From Paenibacillus thalictri (GTDB lineage: Bacteria; Bacillota; Bacilli; Paenibacillales; NBRC-103111), in the NCBI RefSeq assembly GCF_004307995.1, contig NZ_SIRE01000038.1, forward strand, positions 1 to 64,000: a stretch of DNA of 64,000 bases, in the 5' to 3' direction. Below are positions 42,538-51,198 of this stretch, piece by piece. The notes under the pieces are model-generated. The model had not been told where the DNA came from. It saw only the letters and a program-made list of their open reading frames with translations, and ran no database searches. Position 1 is the stretch's first letter. Each line of letters starts with the position of its first letter. A program made the position numbers and the translations under genes.

Positions 42538-43806
42538 ATGTATTGGAAAGAACTGACGACAGGCATTTATCCTTGGGACATGCATGATGAGGGAATTGAA
42601 AGCATCCTGGACAATTTGCAGCAGCATGCGGGCAACAACGCCGCTTATATGCTGGCGATCATGCATCATGAGAAGCGGCCGCTGCACGATAATTACTACC
42701 ATCATAATCCGGTGCGCAAACGGTATTTGGCTGAAGACAGCCGTTGTTATTTCACGATTCATCCCGAATCTTACAAGAATTCCCGGATCAAGCCGCTGCC
42801 CAGCGACCGGGAGTTTCTGAAGGGCGTCGACTGGCTGGAGCTGTTCACTCGTTCGCTGCGCCAGCGGGGCATGAGCCCAGGTGCGGAAATTTCCCATACG
42901 CCGCTGGATTCGGTCAGAGGCGGGGGCGAATTTGCCGACTGCATCCAACGCGACATTTATGGCAACCCGCCGGCGCACGGTTATTTCACGAACCAGCAGC
43001 TGTGCTGGAACAGTCCCGATGCAAGAGCGTACATGTGCGCGATCGCAACCGATTTGGTGACGCATTACGACATCGATATGATTCAAACCTGCTCCTTTCT
43101 GCTGAACCAGGGGCAGTTGAACCTTCATCCGTTCCTTGGCGTAACGCTGGGAGGCTGCTTCTGCCAAAACTGCGAGAAGGAGGCCCGTAAAGCCGGGCTG
43201 GATTGGGACTTGATCCGCAAGACGGTGCGGCATTACGCCGACATTATGAAGCGGGCTACGCTGGAAGCAAACGAAGATTGGCACCTGCTGCAAAGAGGCA
43301 ACTCGACACCGGTGATGTTCCTGATCGAGCATCCCGAGCTGTATGAGTGGTTGAAATTCCGCTGCGATTCCATCACCAGATATTTCAGGGAGTTGTCCGA
43401 AGCGATTCATGCGGCCAATGCCAAGGTCGATTTCCGCTTCAACACATGTTGGCAGGAGGCCGAGCTGATCGGCCAAAACTTGAAGGACATCGGCCGTCAT
43501 GTCGATTCGATTCGGATTATGGATTACGCGGAGCAGACCGGCGACGAGGAGCGGGTGCTGCAAAAAGGCAAGTGGCTGGCCAATGTGCGCAGACAGGTCG
43601 GCGAAGAAAAAACGATTATCGACAGCATCGCGCCCAGAGCCAAGGCGACCCCGGATTTGATCAAGAAAGGCATTCGCGTTGTCGCTTTAGGCGGTGCTGA
43701 CGGGTTGGCCTACGGCTTCTATGACGGGGCGACGATGGAGCGGCTGAATGCGATCCGGGAGGGTATGGAGGCGTGCGAGATTGAACTGCGGCCACTGAAA
43801 AAGTGA
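42538..43806 (+). CDS. Unrecognised TIM-barrel-like protein, paralogue 2, putative glycoside hydrolase
   Basis: The 422-residue cytoplasmic protein aligns along its whole length with the protein at 39713. Shared motifs are YPWDMHDEG (versus YPWDLADEG), HEKRPL, SDREFLKG, GAEISHT, GGCFCQNCEKEA, and the C-terminal DGLAYGFYDGATMERL. It diverges most between the HT motif and the Cys motif, where the substrate may bind. The two may form a heteromer or handle different linkages. No known family is recognised. AGGAGG lies eight bases before ATG and 12 bases separate it from the regulator. Its stop codon lies inside a long inverted repeat (43790-43958). Confidence 0.8.
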   Translation: MYWKELTTGIYPWDMHDEGIESILDNLQQHAGNNAAYMLAIMHHEKRPLHDNYYHHNPVRKRYLAEDSRCYFTIHPESYKNSRIKPLPSDREFLKGVDWLELFTRSLRQRGMSPGAEISHTPLDSVRGGGEFADCIQRDIYGNPPAHGYFTNQQLCWNSPDARAYMCAIATDLVTHYDIDMIQTCSFLLNQGQLNLHPFLGVTLGGCFCQNCEKEARKAGLDWDLIRKTVRHYADIMKRATLEANEDWHLLQRGNSTPVMFLIEHPELYEWLKFRCDSITRYFRELSEAIHAANAKVDFRFNTCWQEAELIGQNLKDIGRHVDSIRIMDYAEQTGDEERVLQKGKWLANVRRQVGEEKTIIDSIAPRAKATPDLIKKGIRVVALGGADGLAYGFYDGATMERLNAIREGMEACEIELRPLKK

Positions 43807-43958
43807 ACGCTGCGTGAGCGAATCATGCTTCCGATCGCCAATTGTCCCCGAATTTCTTTGAATTTACCTGCTTGCGGCAGATGAAATTCGGGGACAAAAG
43901 CGAACGCTGGCGCTTCTCCAGCATGATTTCGCTCACTCCGCTGCTTTTTTCAGTGGCC
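43790..43958. repeat. Long imperfect inverted repeat between convergent genes
   Basis: The outer arms (43790-43829 and 43920-43958, about 40 bases each) match closely: GGCCACTGAAAAAG faces CTTTTTTCAGTGGCC, and GTGAGCGAATCATGCT faces AGCATGATTTCGCTCAC. An inner pair TTGTCCCCGAATTTC and GAAATTCGGGGACAA lies at 43842-43856 and 43883-43897. The whole element covers about 169 bases and includes the last codons and stop of the upstream gene. It could be a bidirectional terminator or a palindromic interspersed repeat of the MITE or REP kind. Confidence 0.8.
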
Positions 43959-43975
43959 TCTTGCAGTTACATACG

Positions 43976-45061
43976 CTACGACCAACGCACTTCAGCTTTA
44001 CCGTCAATGGGCTCCACCTGGACGCCGAACTTGGCGGATAAGGCGGAAAAACGCTCCAACGTCCGTTCGGCTGCGCTGCCGGACATAAGCCGGGGAGGGG
44101 CGCTATAGGAATAAGCGGCGTCCGCAGCTTCGGCAGGTAAGCCTCCTACAGCGATCGGCAAGCAAGTGATACCAAGCAAATTGCCGTCGGCATGAAACCG
44201 GCATTGCACAATAACGCTTTCCCATGCTTTCGTGCCCGTTCGCTCAAGCCATCGTGCCGGTTGATACGTATGGAAGATAAAATTGCCCAGGCCGTAAAAA
44301 ATCGGCCTCTCTTTATATACTTCCATTCCTTGAAGCACCGGGGTGCCGTGACATATAAAGATGTTTGCGCCGGCATCTATACAACTGTGCGCGTAAGCTT
44401 GCATCCAGTCGGGAGTCATCTCCATCTCCTGCTCCCAGTGATGGCTGTGCGCGTAAACGGCCACAAAGTCCGCTTGCCCGGAAGCCTTCCGAATGCCGTC
44501 CAAATGGCGCTGCATATCCTGTGCGTCGGGAAGCGGACGCCCGCTGCTCATCGCTATAAGCTGCCTGTTATTGCCGGGACGGGAGGGGATCGCTCCGTTC
44601 CCGTCAAAGGCATAAACATACTCGGCCTGCGGGCCGAAATCGATTGCGGCAAGGGCGACACGGCCCTTGCCGAACGATTTGTGCCGCACACGCGAGGCTT
44701 CAGCCATATTGACGCCGATGCCCGCGTGAAGGAACGGGTGTTTGTGCATTTCTTCCAATGTCGATAATATGCCGCCAGGCCCCAAATCGAAGGAATGGTT
44801 ATTGCAAAGGGAAAGCATGTTGAAGCCGAATGCCTGCAGCGTGTCCAGCACAGAAGGGGACGAGGCGGCAAAAGCGGAGGTTTTGGTCGGCCACCCGCCA
44901 TAGCTGCCTTGAATCGTTCCTTCAAAATTGGTAAAGGACAAATCTGCTGCTTGTAACATGCTGATGATTTCTTTGCAATCGACTGCGGACATATGCTCCC
45001 GCATATCCTTCTTGATCAGAGATTGGCCCGCGGCCGCAAATAGAAACGGTTGCTGCAGCAT
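43976..45061 (-). CDS. CapA-family protein (metallophosphoesterase-like), cytoplasmic
   Basis: The 361-residue protein belongs to the PGA_cap/CapA family, which has a calcineurin-like phosphoesterase fold. Motifs are FEGTI near residue 46, NNHSFDLG near 86, AHSHHWEQE near 205 and ERPIFYGLGNFIF near 255. CapA proteins of capsule synthesis are membrane-anchored, but this one has no signal or membrane segment. The family GHHPH motif reads CHGTP here. ATG at 45061 has AAGGAG six bases upstream; the longer reading adds 23 residues without an RBS. It is last in a sugar ABC operon, 16 bases after the binding-protein gene, so it may act on an imported compound. Confidence 0.85.
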   Translation of the reverse strand: MLQQPFLFAAAGQSLIKKDMREHMSAVDCKEIISMLQAADLSFTNFEGTIQGSYGGWPTKTSAFAASSPSVLDTLQAFGFNMLSLCNNHSFDLGPGGILSTLEEMHKHPFLHAGIGVNMAEASRVRHKSFGKGRVALAAIDFGPQAEYVYAFDGNGAIPSRPGNNRQLIAMSSGRPLPDAQDMQRHLDGIRKASGQADFVAVYAHSHHWEQEMEMTPDWMQAYAHSCIDAGANIFICHGTPVLQGMEVYKERPIFYGLGNFIFHTYQPARWLERTGTKAWESVIVQCRFHADGNLLGITCLPIAVGGLPAEAADAAYSYSAPPRLMSGSAAERTLERFSALSAKFGVQVEPIDGKAEVRWS

Positions 45062-45077
45062 GGACAACTCCTTGATG

Positions 45078-46724
45078 TTATTTTTCGTACAAATCTTTAG
45101 TAAATAATGCGGTGTTTTTGTTGTCCGCATACCACTTCTGGTACCATTCCTCGACCTTTTTGCCGCCGCCTTTCTCCCAGTTGGTCTTGGCTTCCTGAAT
45201 GGCCTGCTCCACGCTGTAGGAAGAGCCGCTGACGACCGCTTTGATCATTAATTCGCTGATGGCATCGGACAAGGTTGTTTCCACCGTACTGATGTCCTGC
45301 GGAACCGACGGCCAGTAAAATTTCGAGGTAACATCCGGAATCGGCCGCTCCTTGGACAGATAAGCTTTCTCCGCAATTGGAACGAAGCTGATGAACTCTT
45401 TGTTGATCGGTTTGTTCGGGTCAAGCGACTTCTCGAAAGAACCGCAGTCTCCTTCTCTGACGGAAGGGAAGAAACCTTGGAAATACTGATTCCATACGAC
45501 CTCTTTTTTATATTTCTCATCGTCCATCGGCACATAACAGCCGTCGGGTCCTTTTTTGGAATGAGTGCCTTCAATGCCGTATTTGATCGTATTCATCGTG
45601 GACGGAGTGATCATGAAATCGATGTATTTCATGACGGCCTCGGGATCTTTTGCTTTCGCGTTAACCGCGGCGACCATACGAACCGCAGGCTCCAAATACG
45701 GACTGAACTGGCCAAACGGGCTTTTCGGCAGCTCGATAGGGATGATTGACGCCTCGGGATTGTTTTTCTTGAACGCTTCGAATACTTTGTAGCCCGTGCT
45801 TTTGACGCCGTTCTGGATGCCGAAAATGCCCAGCTTGCCGTTCACCCAGTCCTTTTCCGTTTTGGCGCCGTTTTTGTCGGCCAGAAAGTCTTTGTCGACA
45901 AGGCCTTCATCGTACAACTTTTTGCGGAACGCGGTATGCTCCTTGATCCGTTCCCAATCGCGCACCAGCTGGCCGTCTTTGACGACCCAGCCGACGTCGC
46001 CGAACATTTCCCGGATGTTCTCACCGCTCATGAAGCTCAGGCTTGTCCCGAAGGTATCCTTTTTGCCGTTGCCGTCGGGATCTTGCTCGGCGAACGCTTT
46101 GGCTACTTTATAAAAGTCATCGGTTGTCTTCGGGATTTCCAGGTTCAGCTTTTTCAGCCAATCCGTGCGGATGAACATGACGTGGTTGGTGACCATTTTT
46201 TGCACACGGCCGATTTCGTATATTTTGCCGTCCGGTTTGGTCCCGAGTTTTTTCAGCATCGGATATTCCTGCATCAGCTTTTTGTATTCGGTGCTGTATT
46301 TGTCAATCACGTCGTCCAGCGGCATCAACTGCTTCTGCGTGTACAGGCTGTTGCGGTATATATCATCGTATTCGATAACCAGATCCGGCGCGGTGCCCGA
46401 AGCAAACATCGTATTGAAAATTTGCGTCGATTCCCGGCGGGCGACAGGCACATACGATACATCAACCGGCCCTTTTTCATTCACCCAGGTCGCCCAGCGG
46501 TTTTTTTGCGGTGTTCCTTCCTCGGCGGGAATTTGCCCTTGATCGTAAATCGAGACGCTGAGCTTGCCGCGTTTCGCTTCCGCCTTCTGCTCATTTTTCC
46601 CTGAGGTTTCGCCCGCTTTCGGACTGCCCGGCCCGGCTTGCGAGCAGCCGGTAACAACAAGACCGATGGCGACACCAACGGTCAGCGCCGACGGCACCCA
46701 CTTGATGGCGATGTTTTTTCTCAT
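45078..46724 (-). CDS. Sugar ABC transporter substrate-binding lipoprotein (LipO family)
   Basis: The 548-residue lipoprotein has lipobox VVTGC (Cys27) and a Lys/Glu-rich linker, then the solute-binding domain with DPDGNGKKDTFG near residue 217. GGAGGGG lies five bases before ATG. It follows two permease genes on the same strand. Substrate is unknown. Confidence 0.93.
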   Translation of the reverse strand: MRKNIAIKWVPSALTVGVAIGLVVTGCSQAGPGSPKAGETSGKNEQKAEAKRGKLSVSIYDQGQIPAEEGTPQKNRWATWVNEKGPVDVSYVPVARRESTQIFNTMFASGTAPDLVIEYDDIYRNSLYTQKQLMPLDDVIDKYSTEYKKLMQEYPMLKKLGTKPDGKIYEIGRVQKMVTNHVMFIRTDWLKKLNLEIPKTTDDFYKVAKAFAEQDPDGNGKKDTFGTSLSFMSGENIREMFGDVGWVVKDGQLVRDWERIKEHTAFRKKLYDEGLVDKDFLADKNGAKTEKDWVNGKLGIFGIQNGVKSTGYKVFEAFKKNNPEASIIPIELPKSPFGQFSPYLEPAVRMVAAVNAKAKDPEAVMKYIDFMITPSTMNTIKYGIEGTHSKKGPDGCYVPMDDEKYKKEVVWNQYFQGFFPSVREGDCGSFEKSLDPNKPINKEFISFVPIAEKAYLSKERPIPDVTSKFYWPSVPQDISTVETTLSDAISELMIKAVVSGSSYSVEQAIQEAKTNWEKGGGKKVEEWYQKWYADNKNTALFTKDLYEK

Positions 46725-46754
46725 ATGAACCCCTCCTTGTGATTGCGGTACCGA

Positions 46755-47630
46755 TTAACCTTTGATCGCTCCGATCATGACGCCTTTGACAAAATACTTC
46801 TGCAGCAAAGGGTATACGATCAGCATAGGCAGCACCATAACGATAATTCCGGCCGATTTGATCCCTTCCGGCGTGATGTCGCTTAAGTCGTCCGGCTGCT
46901 GCTTGTTGATTTCGATGAGCAGCGACTGGCTGTTCACCATCTGCTGTACCATAACGGTTAAATTGTGCATTTCCACGTTCTGAATATAAAGCAGGACGGA
47001 CATAAAGATGTTCCAATAATGAACGCCGTAAAATAAAGTCAGCGCCGCAATAACCGGCAAGGATAAAGGGAGTACGATGCGGGTCAACAGCCCCAGCTCG
47101 CTGCAGCCGTCGATCCGGGCGGCCTCTTCGATCTCGGCCGGTATGTTCTCTAGAAAGCTTTTCAGTACAAGCATGTTGTAGGCGCTGACCAGTCCCGGCA
47201 GCCAAATCGACCAATACGAATTGATCAGCCCCAATTCCTTAATGAGCAGGAAGGTCGGGATGATCCCTCCGGAGAACAACATCGTAAATACGATGGCCAG
47301 CGTCAAAAAACGCCGGAGATAAAAACTTTTGCGGGCCAGCGGATAAGCTGCCATCACGGTGAACACCATGCTCAGCACGACCCCGACAACGGTGATCAGG
47401 AGGCTGTTCTGGAACGCACGCACAACCGGAGTGCCGCTGATCAGCGATTTATACGATTCAAGCGAGAAACCCGACGGCCATAAAGAGACAAATCCCGATC
47501 GGACGGCGTGCGCATCGCTTAATGATACGGATAAGGTATGAATCAGCGGCAGCAGACAGCTCAAACCGACGATACATAACATGAAGTAATTGAATACAAA
47601 AAACAGCTTCTCGCCTTTTGTGTCTTTCAT
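46755..47630 (-). CDS. Carbohydrate ABC transporter permease (YtcP type)
   Basis: The 291-residue membrane protein has six hydrophobic segments, the docking loop EAARIDGCSELGLLTRIVLP and the C-terminal KGVMIGAIKG. AAGGAG lies eight bases before ATG. It is second in the operon, 22 bases after the LplB-type permease. Confidence 0.93.
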   Translation of the reverse strand: MKDTKGEKLFFVFNYFMLCIVGLSCLLPLIHTLSVSLSDAHAVRSGFVSLWPSGFSLESYKSLISGTPVVRAFQNSLLITVVGVVLSMVFTVMAAYPLARKSFYLRRFLTLAIVFTMLFSGGIIPTFLLIKELGLINSYWSIWLPGLVSAYNMLVLKSFLENIPAEIEEAARIDGCSELGLLTRIVLPLSLPVIAALTLFYGVHYWNIFMSVLLYIQNVEMHNLTVMVQQMVNSQSLLIEINKQQPDDLSDITPEGIKSAGIIVMVLPMLIVYPLLQKYFVKGVMIGAIKG

Positions 47631-47652
47631 CGGATACGCTCCTTCTTGTTAC

Positions 47653-48603
47653 TCACCAAAGCCCGCGGTCAAACATTCTGGCAATCTTGTTGGCGGCCAA
47701 TACGAGAATAAGTCCCACAACGGATTCGAACAATCCGAGCGCTGTCGTTTGGCTGAACTTGGCTCCAAGCAAGCCGGTCCGATAGATGTAGGTGCTAATG
47801 ACATCGGCGACATTCATCACACTTTTGTTTTGCAGCACGAAGATATGATCGAATCCGACATCCATCAATTTGCCGATGGATAAAATAAACATGAGCACGA
47901 TGACCGAGCTGATGCCGGGAAGGGTAATATGCCATATCTTTTTAAACTTGCCGGCCCCGTCGATGCTCGCGGCTTCATATAAACTGGGATCAATGGAGGT
48001 TAATGCCGCTAAATAAATGATGGCGCTCCATCCGGCTTCCTTCCAGATTCCGGACCCGAGATATATGCCGATCCAGGACAGTTCTTTGTACAAGAATGGA
48101 TAAGGGCTGCCCGCCCATCGTTCAATCCAATAATTCAGAAAGCTGGACTGTTGGGAGAAAATCGTCATCACCATGCCCCCGATGATCACCCAGGAAAGGA
48201 AATGGGGGAGGTAGACGAGTGTCTGCACCGTTTTTTTGAACCACAGCTGTTTGACCTCGTAAAGCAAAATGGCCAGGATAACCGGAAAGGGGAAGCTGAC
48301 AAAGATGTTCAGTAAGCTGAGCATCAGAGTATTCTTGATTACATCCAATGTTTTCGGCGTGCTGAACAGCTGGTCGAAATGAGCGGTGCCCGCCCAAGGG
48401 CTTCCCCATATTCCGTCGGCGAAGTTGTAGTTTTTGAAAGCAATGATGAGACCGGTCATCGGCAAATATTTAAAGATGATAAAATAGGCGGCGACCGGCA
48501 GGAAAAGCAGCAGCAGGGGCAGGTTTTGACGGAATCTCCGCCTGCGAGCCGAGATGCGATGACTTGTTTGCAGGGCATGTTGAACTTGCTGAGCCGTATT
48601 CAT
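47653..48603 (-). CDS. Carbohydrate ABC transporter permease (LplB type)
   Basis: The 316-residue membrane protein begins with an arginine-rich cytoplasmic tail and then FLPVAAYFIIFKYLPMTG. The docking loop is EAASIDGAGKFKKIWHITLP. It is the first structural gene downstream of the YesS-type regulator on the same strand; 183 bases with a terminator separate them, so it should have its own promoter. Confidence 0.93.
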   Translation of the reverse strand: MNTAQQVQHALQTSHRISARRRRFRQNLPLLLLFLPVAAYFIIFKYLPMTGLIIAFKNYNFADGIWGSPWAGTAHFDQLFSTPKTLDVIKNTLMLSLLNIFVSFPFPVILAILLYEVKQLWFKKTVQTLVYLPHFLSWVIIGGMVMTIFSQQSSFLNYWIERWAGSPYPFLYKELSWIGIYLGSGIWKEAGWSAIIYLAALTSIDPSLYEAASIDGAGKFKKIWHITLPGISSVIVLMFILSIGKLMDVGFDHIFVLQNKSVMNVADVISTYIYRTGLLGAKFSQTTALGLFESVVGLILVLAANKIARMFDRGLW

Positions 48604-48736
48604 CTACTCGCGTTTCAGCCTCCATTCGTTCAGGGGTAATAAAAATTCGGGCCCGATTCGTTTTCAATGTACAGGACGGCAGGGCGTGTGGTCAACGCAC
48701 ATGAATCCGGCGCCGCACCATTTTCCTATAAACAGC

Positions 48737-48760
48737 AAAAAGGGAGGGCAACCCCCTCCC
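48737..48760 (-). terminator. Terminator after the YesS-type regulator (minus strand)
   Basis: On the minus strand the stem GGGAGGG/CCCTCCC is followed by TTTTT, 27 bases past the regulator stop. Confidence 0.85.
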
Positions 48761-48786
48761 GAAGCACCTTTTTCCGCAAGGCACAC

Positions 48787-51042
48787 TTATCCTTCCCGCT
48801 GCTTGCGATATTCGCCGGGAGTCATACCCACCGTTTTCTTGAAGACACGGGTGAAGGAAAATGTATGCATATAACCGACCTCGGCGGAGATATCCTGCAC
48901 CTTCATGTCCGTTTCCACTAGGAGGCGTTTGGCTTTCTCCATCCGGACGTAGGCCAAGTAATCGACGAAGTTCTCGCCGTTTTCCTCCTTAAACAGCTGG
49001 CTCACATATTTTGAGGATACGCCAAACGCTTCGCTTAAATGCACAAGTGACAAATCGGGATTGCTGAAATGTTCGTCAATATACGCGCGCATTTTACGGC
49101 TCAAGGCAAATTTGCCGCGGCTTTCTCGTAAGAGCGCCAGTTCCTGGTGAGCGGCTTCCAGAAGCGACTCGAGTGTGGGCAGCAGCTCGCCAAACGATTC
49201 GCTTTGCTCCAGCAGCTCGGTGAGCTGCGCACTGTATACCTGCTGCCAGACGGCTTGATATTCTTCCGGCAGCTTCATGACTTCCATGCGGATGTGATAC
49301 TGAAAATAATCGGCCAAGCTGCGGAAATCTTCATTGGAGAACATGCCGCCGCCAAGCTGCTCGAACAATCGTGTCAGATCGTCTCGCCAAGCTTCTCCGA
49401 GCATAAAGGAGCGGGCTATGGTACGGATCGTCTGCAGATGCTCGTAAACCTCTCCGGCCGTATTTCCGTTGTTGACCCCGTGGTTAATGAGGCGATTACA
49501 GCCTAACGACGCTTTGTAGCTCAGTGCTTTTTGCGCCGCGGAATAGGAAGCTGGAATCTCAGAGAGGGAAGATACGGCTTCGCCGATCGCAATTGTAACA
49601 GTGAATGGCAGGTTGTTCGCCGTCCACTCGCGCAATTGTTCCTGCATGGCCGCGCATTGCTCCGAGAAGATCGTGCTGCCGTTTCCGTTTGGCCCGAAAT
49701 AGACGGCCCCTAAGCACCGGTCCGTAATCCATTCCGCCCATACTTCGCTGAAGCGGGTTTCGGCGATCTCTTTCAGTACATTTGCTAAGGCGAATTTGAA
49801 AAGCAGCTTGTCCTGCCCCGAATAAGTGCGGTTAAACGTATACGCATGGTCGATTTCGACTAACGCAACAATGGAGCTTCCTTGTTCCCAAGCCGGGTTC
49901 CATATGCCGGATGTGCGCCATTCTTCAATAGGAAGCCGCTCGCCACCTTCAAACAAGTGACGGATATCGCTTTGTCTTTTCAGCGACATATATTTTTGCT
50001 GTTCCGCCATATGGCGGTGGGATTGTTCGATCATCCGGTCCATTGTCGATTCGATAAACTGAAATTCGTCTTTTTGCGGCGATTCCAGCGGCGAGCCGTT
50101 TTTTTCATCGATATAAGCCTGGATACGCGCAGTTATCGACTCGATTGGCTTGTAATTGCGCCTGGTTACGATAATAATCCAGACCATACCGATGACCAGA
50201 GCGGCGATGCCGGCCAATCCCGATATGTAGGTCGATCGAATGACAAAGTCGAACTGCCCTGCATTTTTGAGACCGCTGTATATTTCCCAGCCCGTATAAT
50301 CGGACTTCACTTTGGAAAGCGTCTTGGCTGCTTCGGCGGTTTCCGCAGGCAGATCTCCGGCGGCTCCGCTGCTGTTCAGAAGATGGCCGTCTCCATCGGC
50401 CAGTTTGAAATACACGGTGTCCGAATGCGTCAGTCCGGCAATGATTTTCTCAATTTCATCCGTGTTGACATTCACGACGACCATTCCTTGACCGCCGGAT
50501 ATTTGCGGAACCCGTTTGACAAGGGAAACGACGGTTTTCTGCTTCTCCTGTCCGGGGAATTCGGAGAACGTTCTGCGGGAAGTCCATAGCTCAGGGAAAT
50601 TTCGCCCGATCATCGATTCTATAAATGCTTTATCCCCGAACTGATCCAGGGAGGAGGACATGTTCTGACTTAACACGGTGTTGTCGTCGATGCGAATTAA
50701 ATAGATGGAATCGATCATTGGAATAGTTGTAATGATTTCCAGCATTTTCTGGGAGGGCTCGCGGATCGTATAGTAAGTATTATCCCATTGGGAGTGGTAA
50801 AAAAACTGCTTCAGCTTGGAGTTGGTTTCGATCTCCTTGTAGATCAGCTGTTCAATGGAATGCAGGGTACCGTCTATTACTTCCATGGCATAGTTGGTAT
50901 AAGCTTCGTTCATCTTCAGAGCCATTCTTTTGGAGACAATCCCAAGCGACGCTAAAGACAGCACCATGACAAGCGTAATGGAGACAAGGAACACCGGCAA
51001 ATACGATAAGAGCATTCGATAAAACCAGCGGTTGGTCTTCAT
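48787..51042 (-). CDS. Membrane-anchored AraC-family regulator (YesS-like)
   Basis: The 751-residue protein resembles B. subtilis YesS in size and layout. There is an N-terminal membrane helix (about 12-35), an extracellular sensor region (Cache-like, about 40-275), a second helix near 280-300, a linker region to about 640 and a C-terminal pair of AraC helix-turn-helix motifs (LSEAFGVSSKYVSQLFKE and ISAEVGYMHTFSFTRVFKK). Sensor and DNA-binding parts are thus in one chain. AAGGAG lies six bases before ATG. It likely controls the ABC operon that follows. Confidence 0.93.
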   Translation of the reverse strand: MKTNRWFYRMLLSYLPVFLVSITLVMVLSLASLGIVSKRMALKMNEAYTNYAMEVIDGTLHSIEQLIYKEIETNSKLKQFFYHSQWDNTYYTIREPSQKMLEIITTIPMIDSIYLIRIDDNTVLSQNMSSSLDQFGDKAFIESMIGRNFPELWTSRRTFSEFPGQEKQKTVVSLVKRVPQISGGQGMVVVNVNTDEIEKIIAGLTHSDTVYFKLADGDGHLLNSSGAAGDLPAETAEAAKTLSKVKSDYTGWEIYSGLKNAGQFDFVIRSTYISGLAGIAALVIGMVWIIIVTRRNYKPIESITARIQAYIDEKNGSPLESPQKDEFQFIESTMDRMIEQSHRHMAEQQKYMSLKRQSDIRHLFEGGERLPIEEWRTSGIWNPAWEQGSSIVALVEIDHAYTFNRTYSGQDKLLFKFALANVLKEIAETRFSEVWAEWITDRCLGAVYFGPNGNGSTIFSEQCAAMQEQLREWTANNLPFTVTIAIGEAVSSLSEIPASYSAAQKALSYKASLGCNRLINHGVNNGNTAGEVYEHLQTIRTIARSFMLGEAWRDDLTRLFEQLGGGMFSNEDFRSLADYFQYHIRMEVMKLPEEYQAVWQQVYSAQLTELLEQSESFGELLPTLESLLEAAHQELALLRESRGKFALSRKMRAYIDEHFSNPDLSLVHLSEAFGVSSKYVSQLFKEENGENFVDYLAYVRMEKAKRLLVETDMKVQDISAEVGYMHTFSFTRVFKKTVGMTPGEYRKQREG

Positions 51043-51134
51043 TTATTTCTCCTTAAGAGGCATTGACGTACTCGTCTTTAATGTGTTCGGTTCCTGATGT
51101 CCGGTTTCCTGCCTTAAAGTGACAAATTTCGCAT

Positions 51135-51177
51135 GAAAAAAACCCCTGGAGCTCGGTTACGAGCTCTCAAGGGGTTA
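51135..51177 (-). terminator. Terminator after gltB (minus strand)
   Basis: On the minus strand the stem AACCCC...GGGGTT with an inner GAGCTCG/CGAGCTC is followed by a T-run, 22 bases past the gltB stop. Confidence 0.9.
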
Positions 51178-51198
51178 TAGTCCATATGACGTATTCGA

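Noticed and set aside
42121..43563. A 480-codon open frame antisense to the second TIM-barrel-like gene
   Set aside because: It is a shadow of the paralogue, arising in the same relative frame as in the first copy; similarity between the two shadows follows from the paralogy of the real genes.
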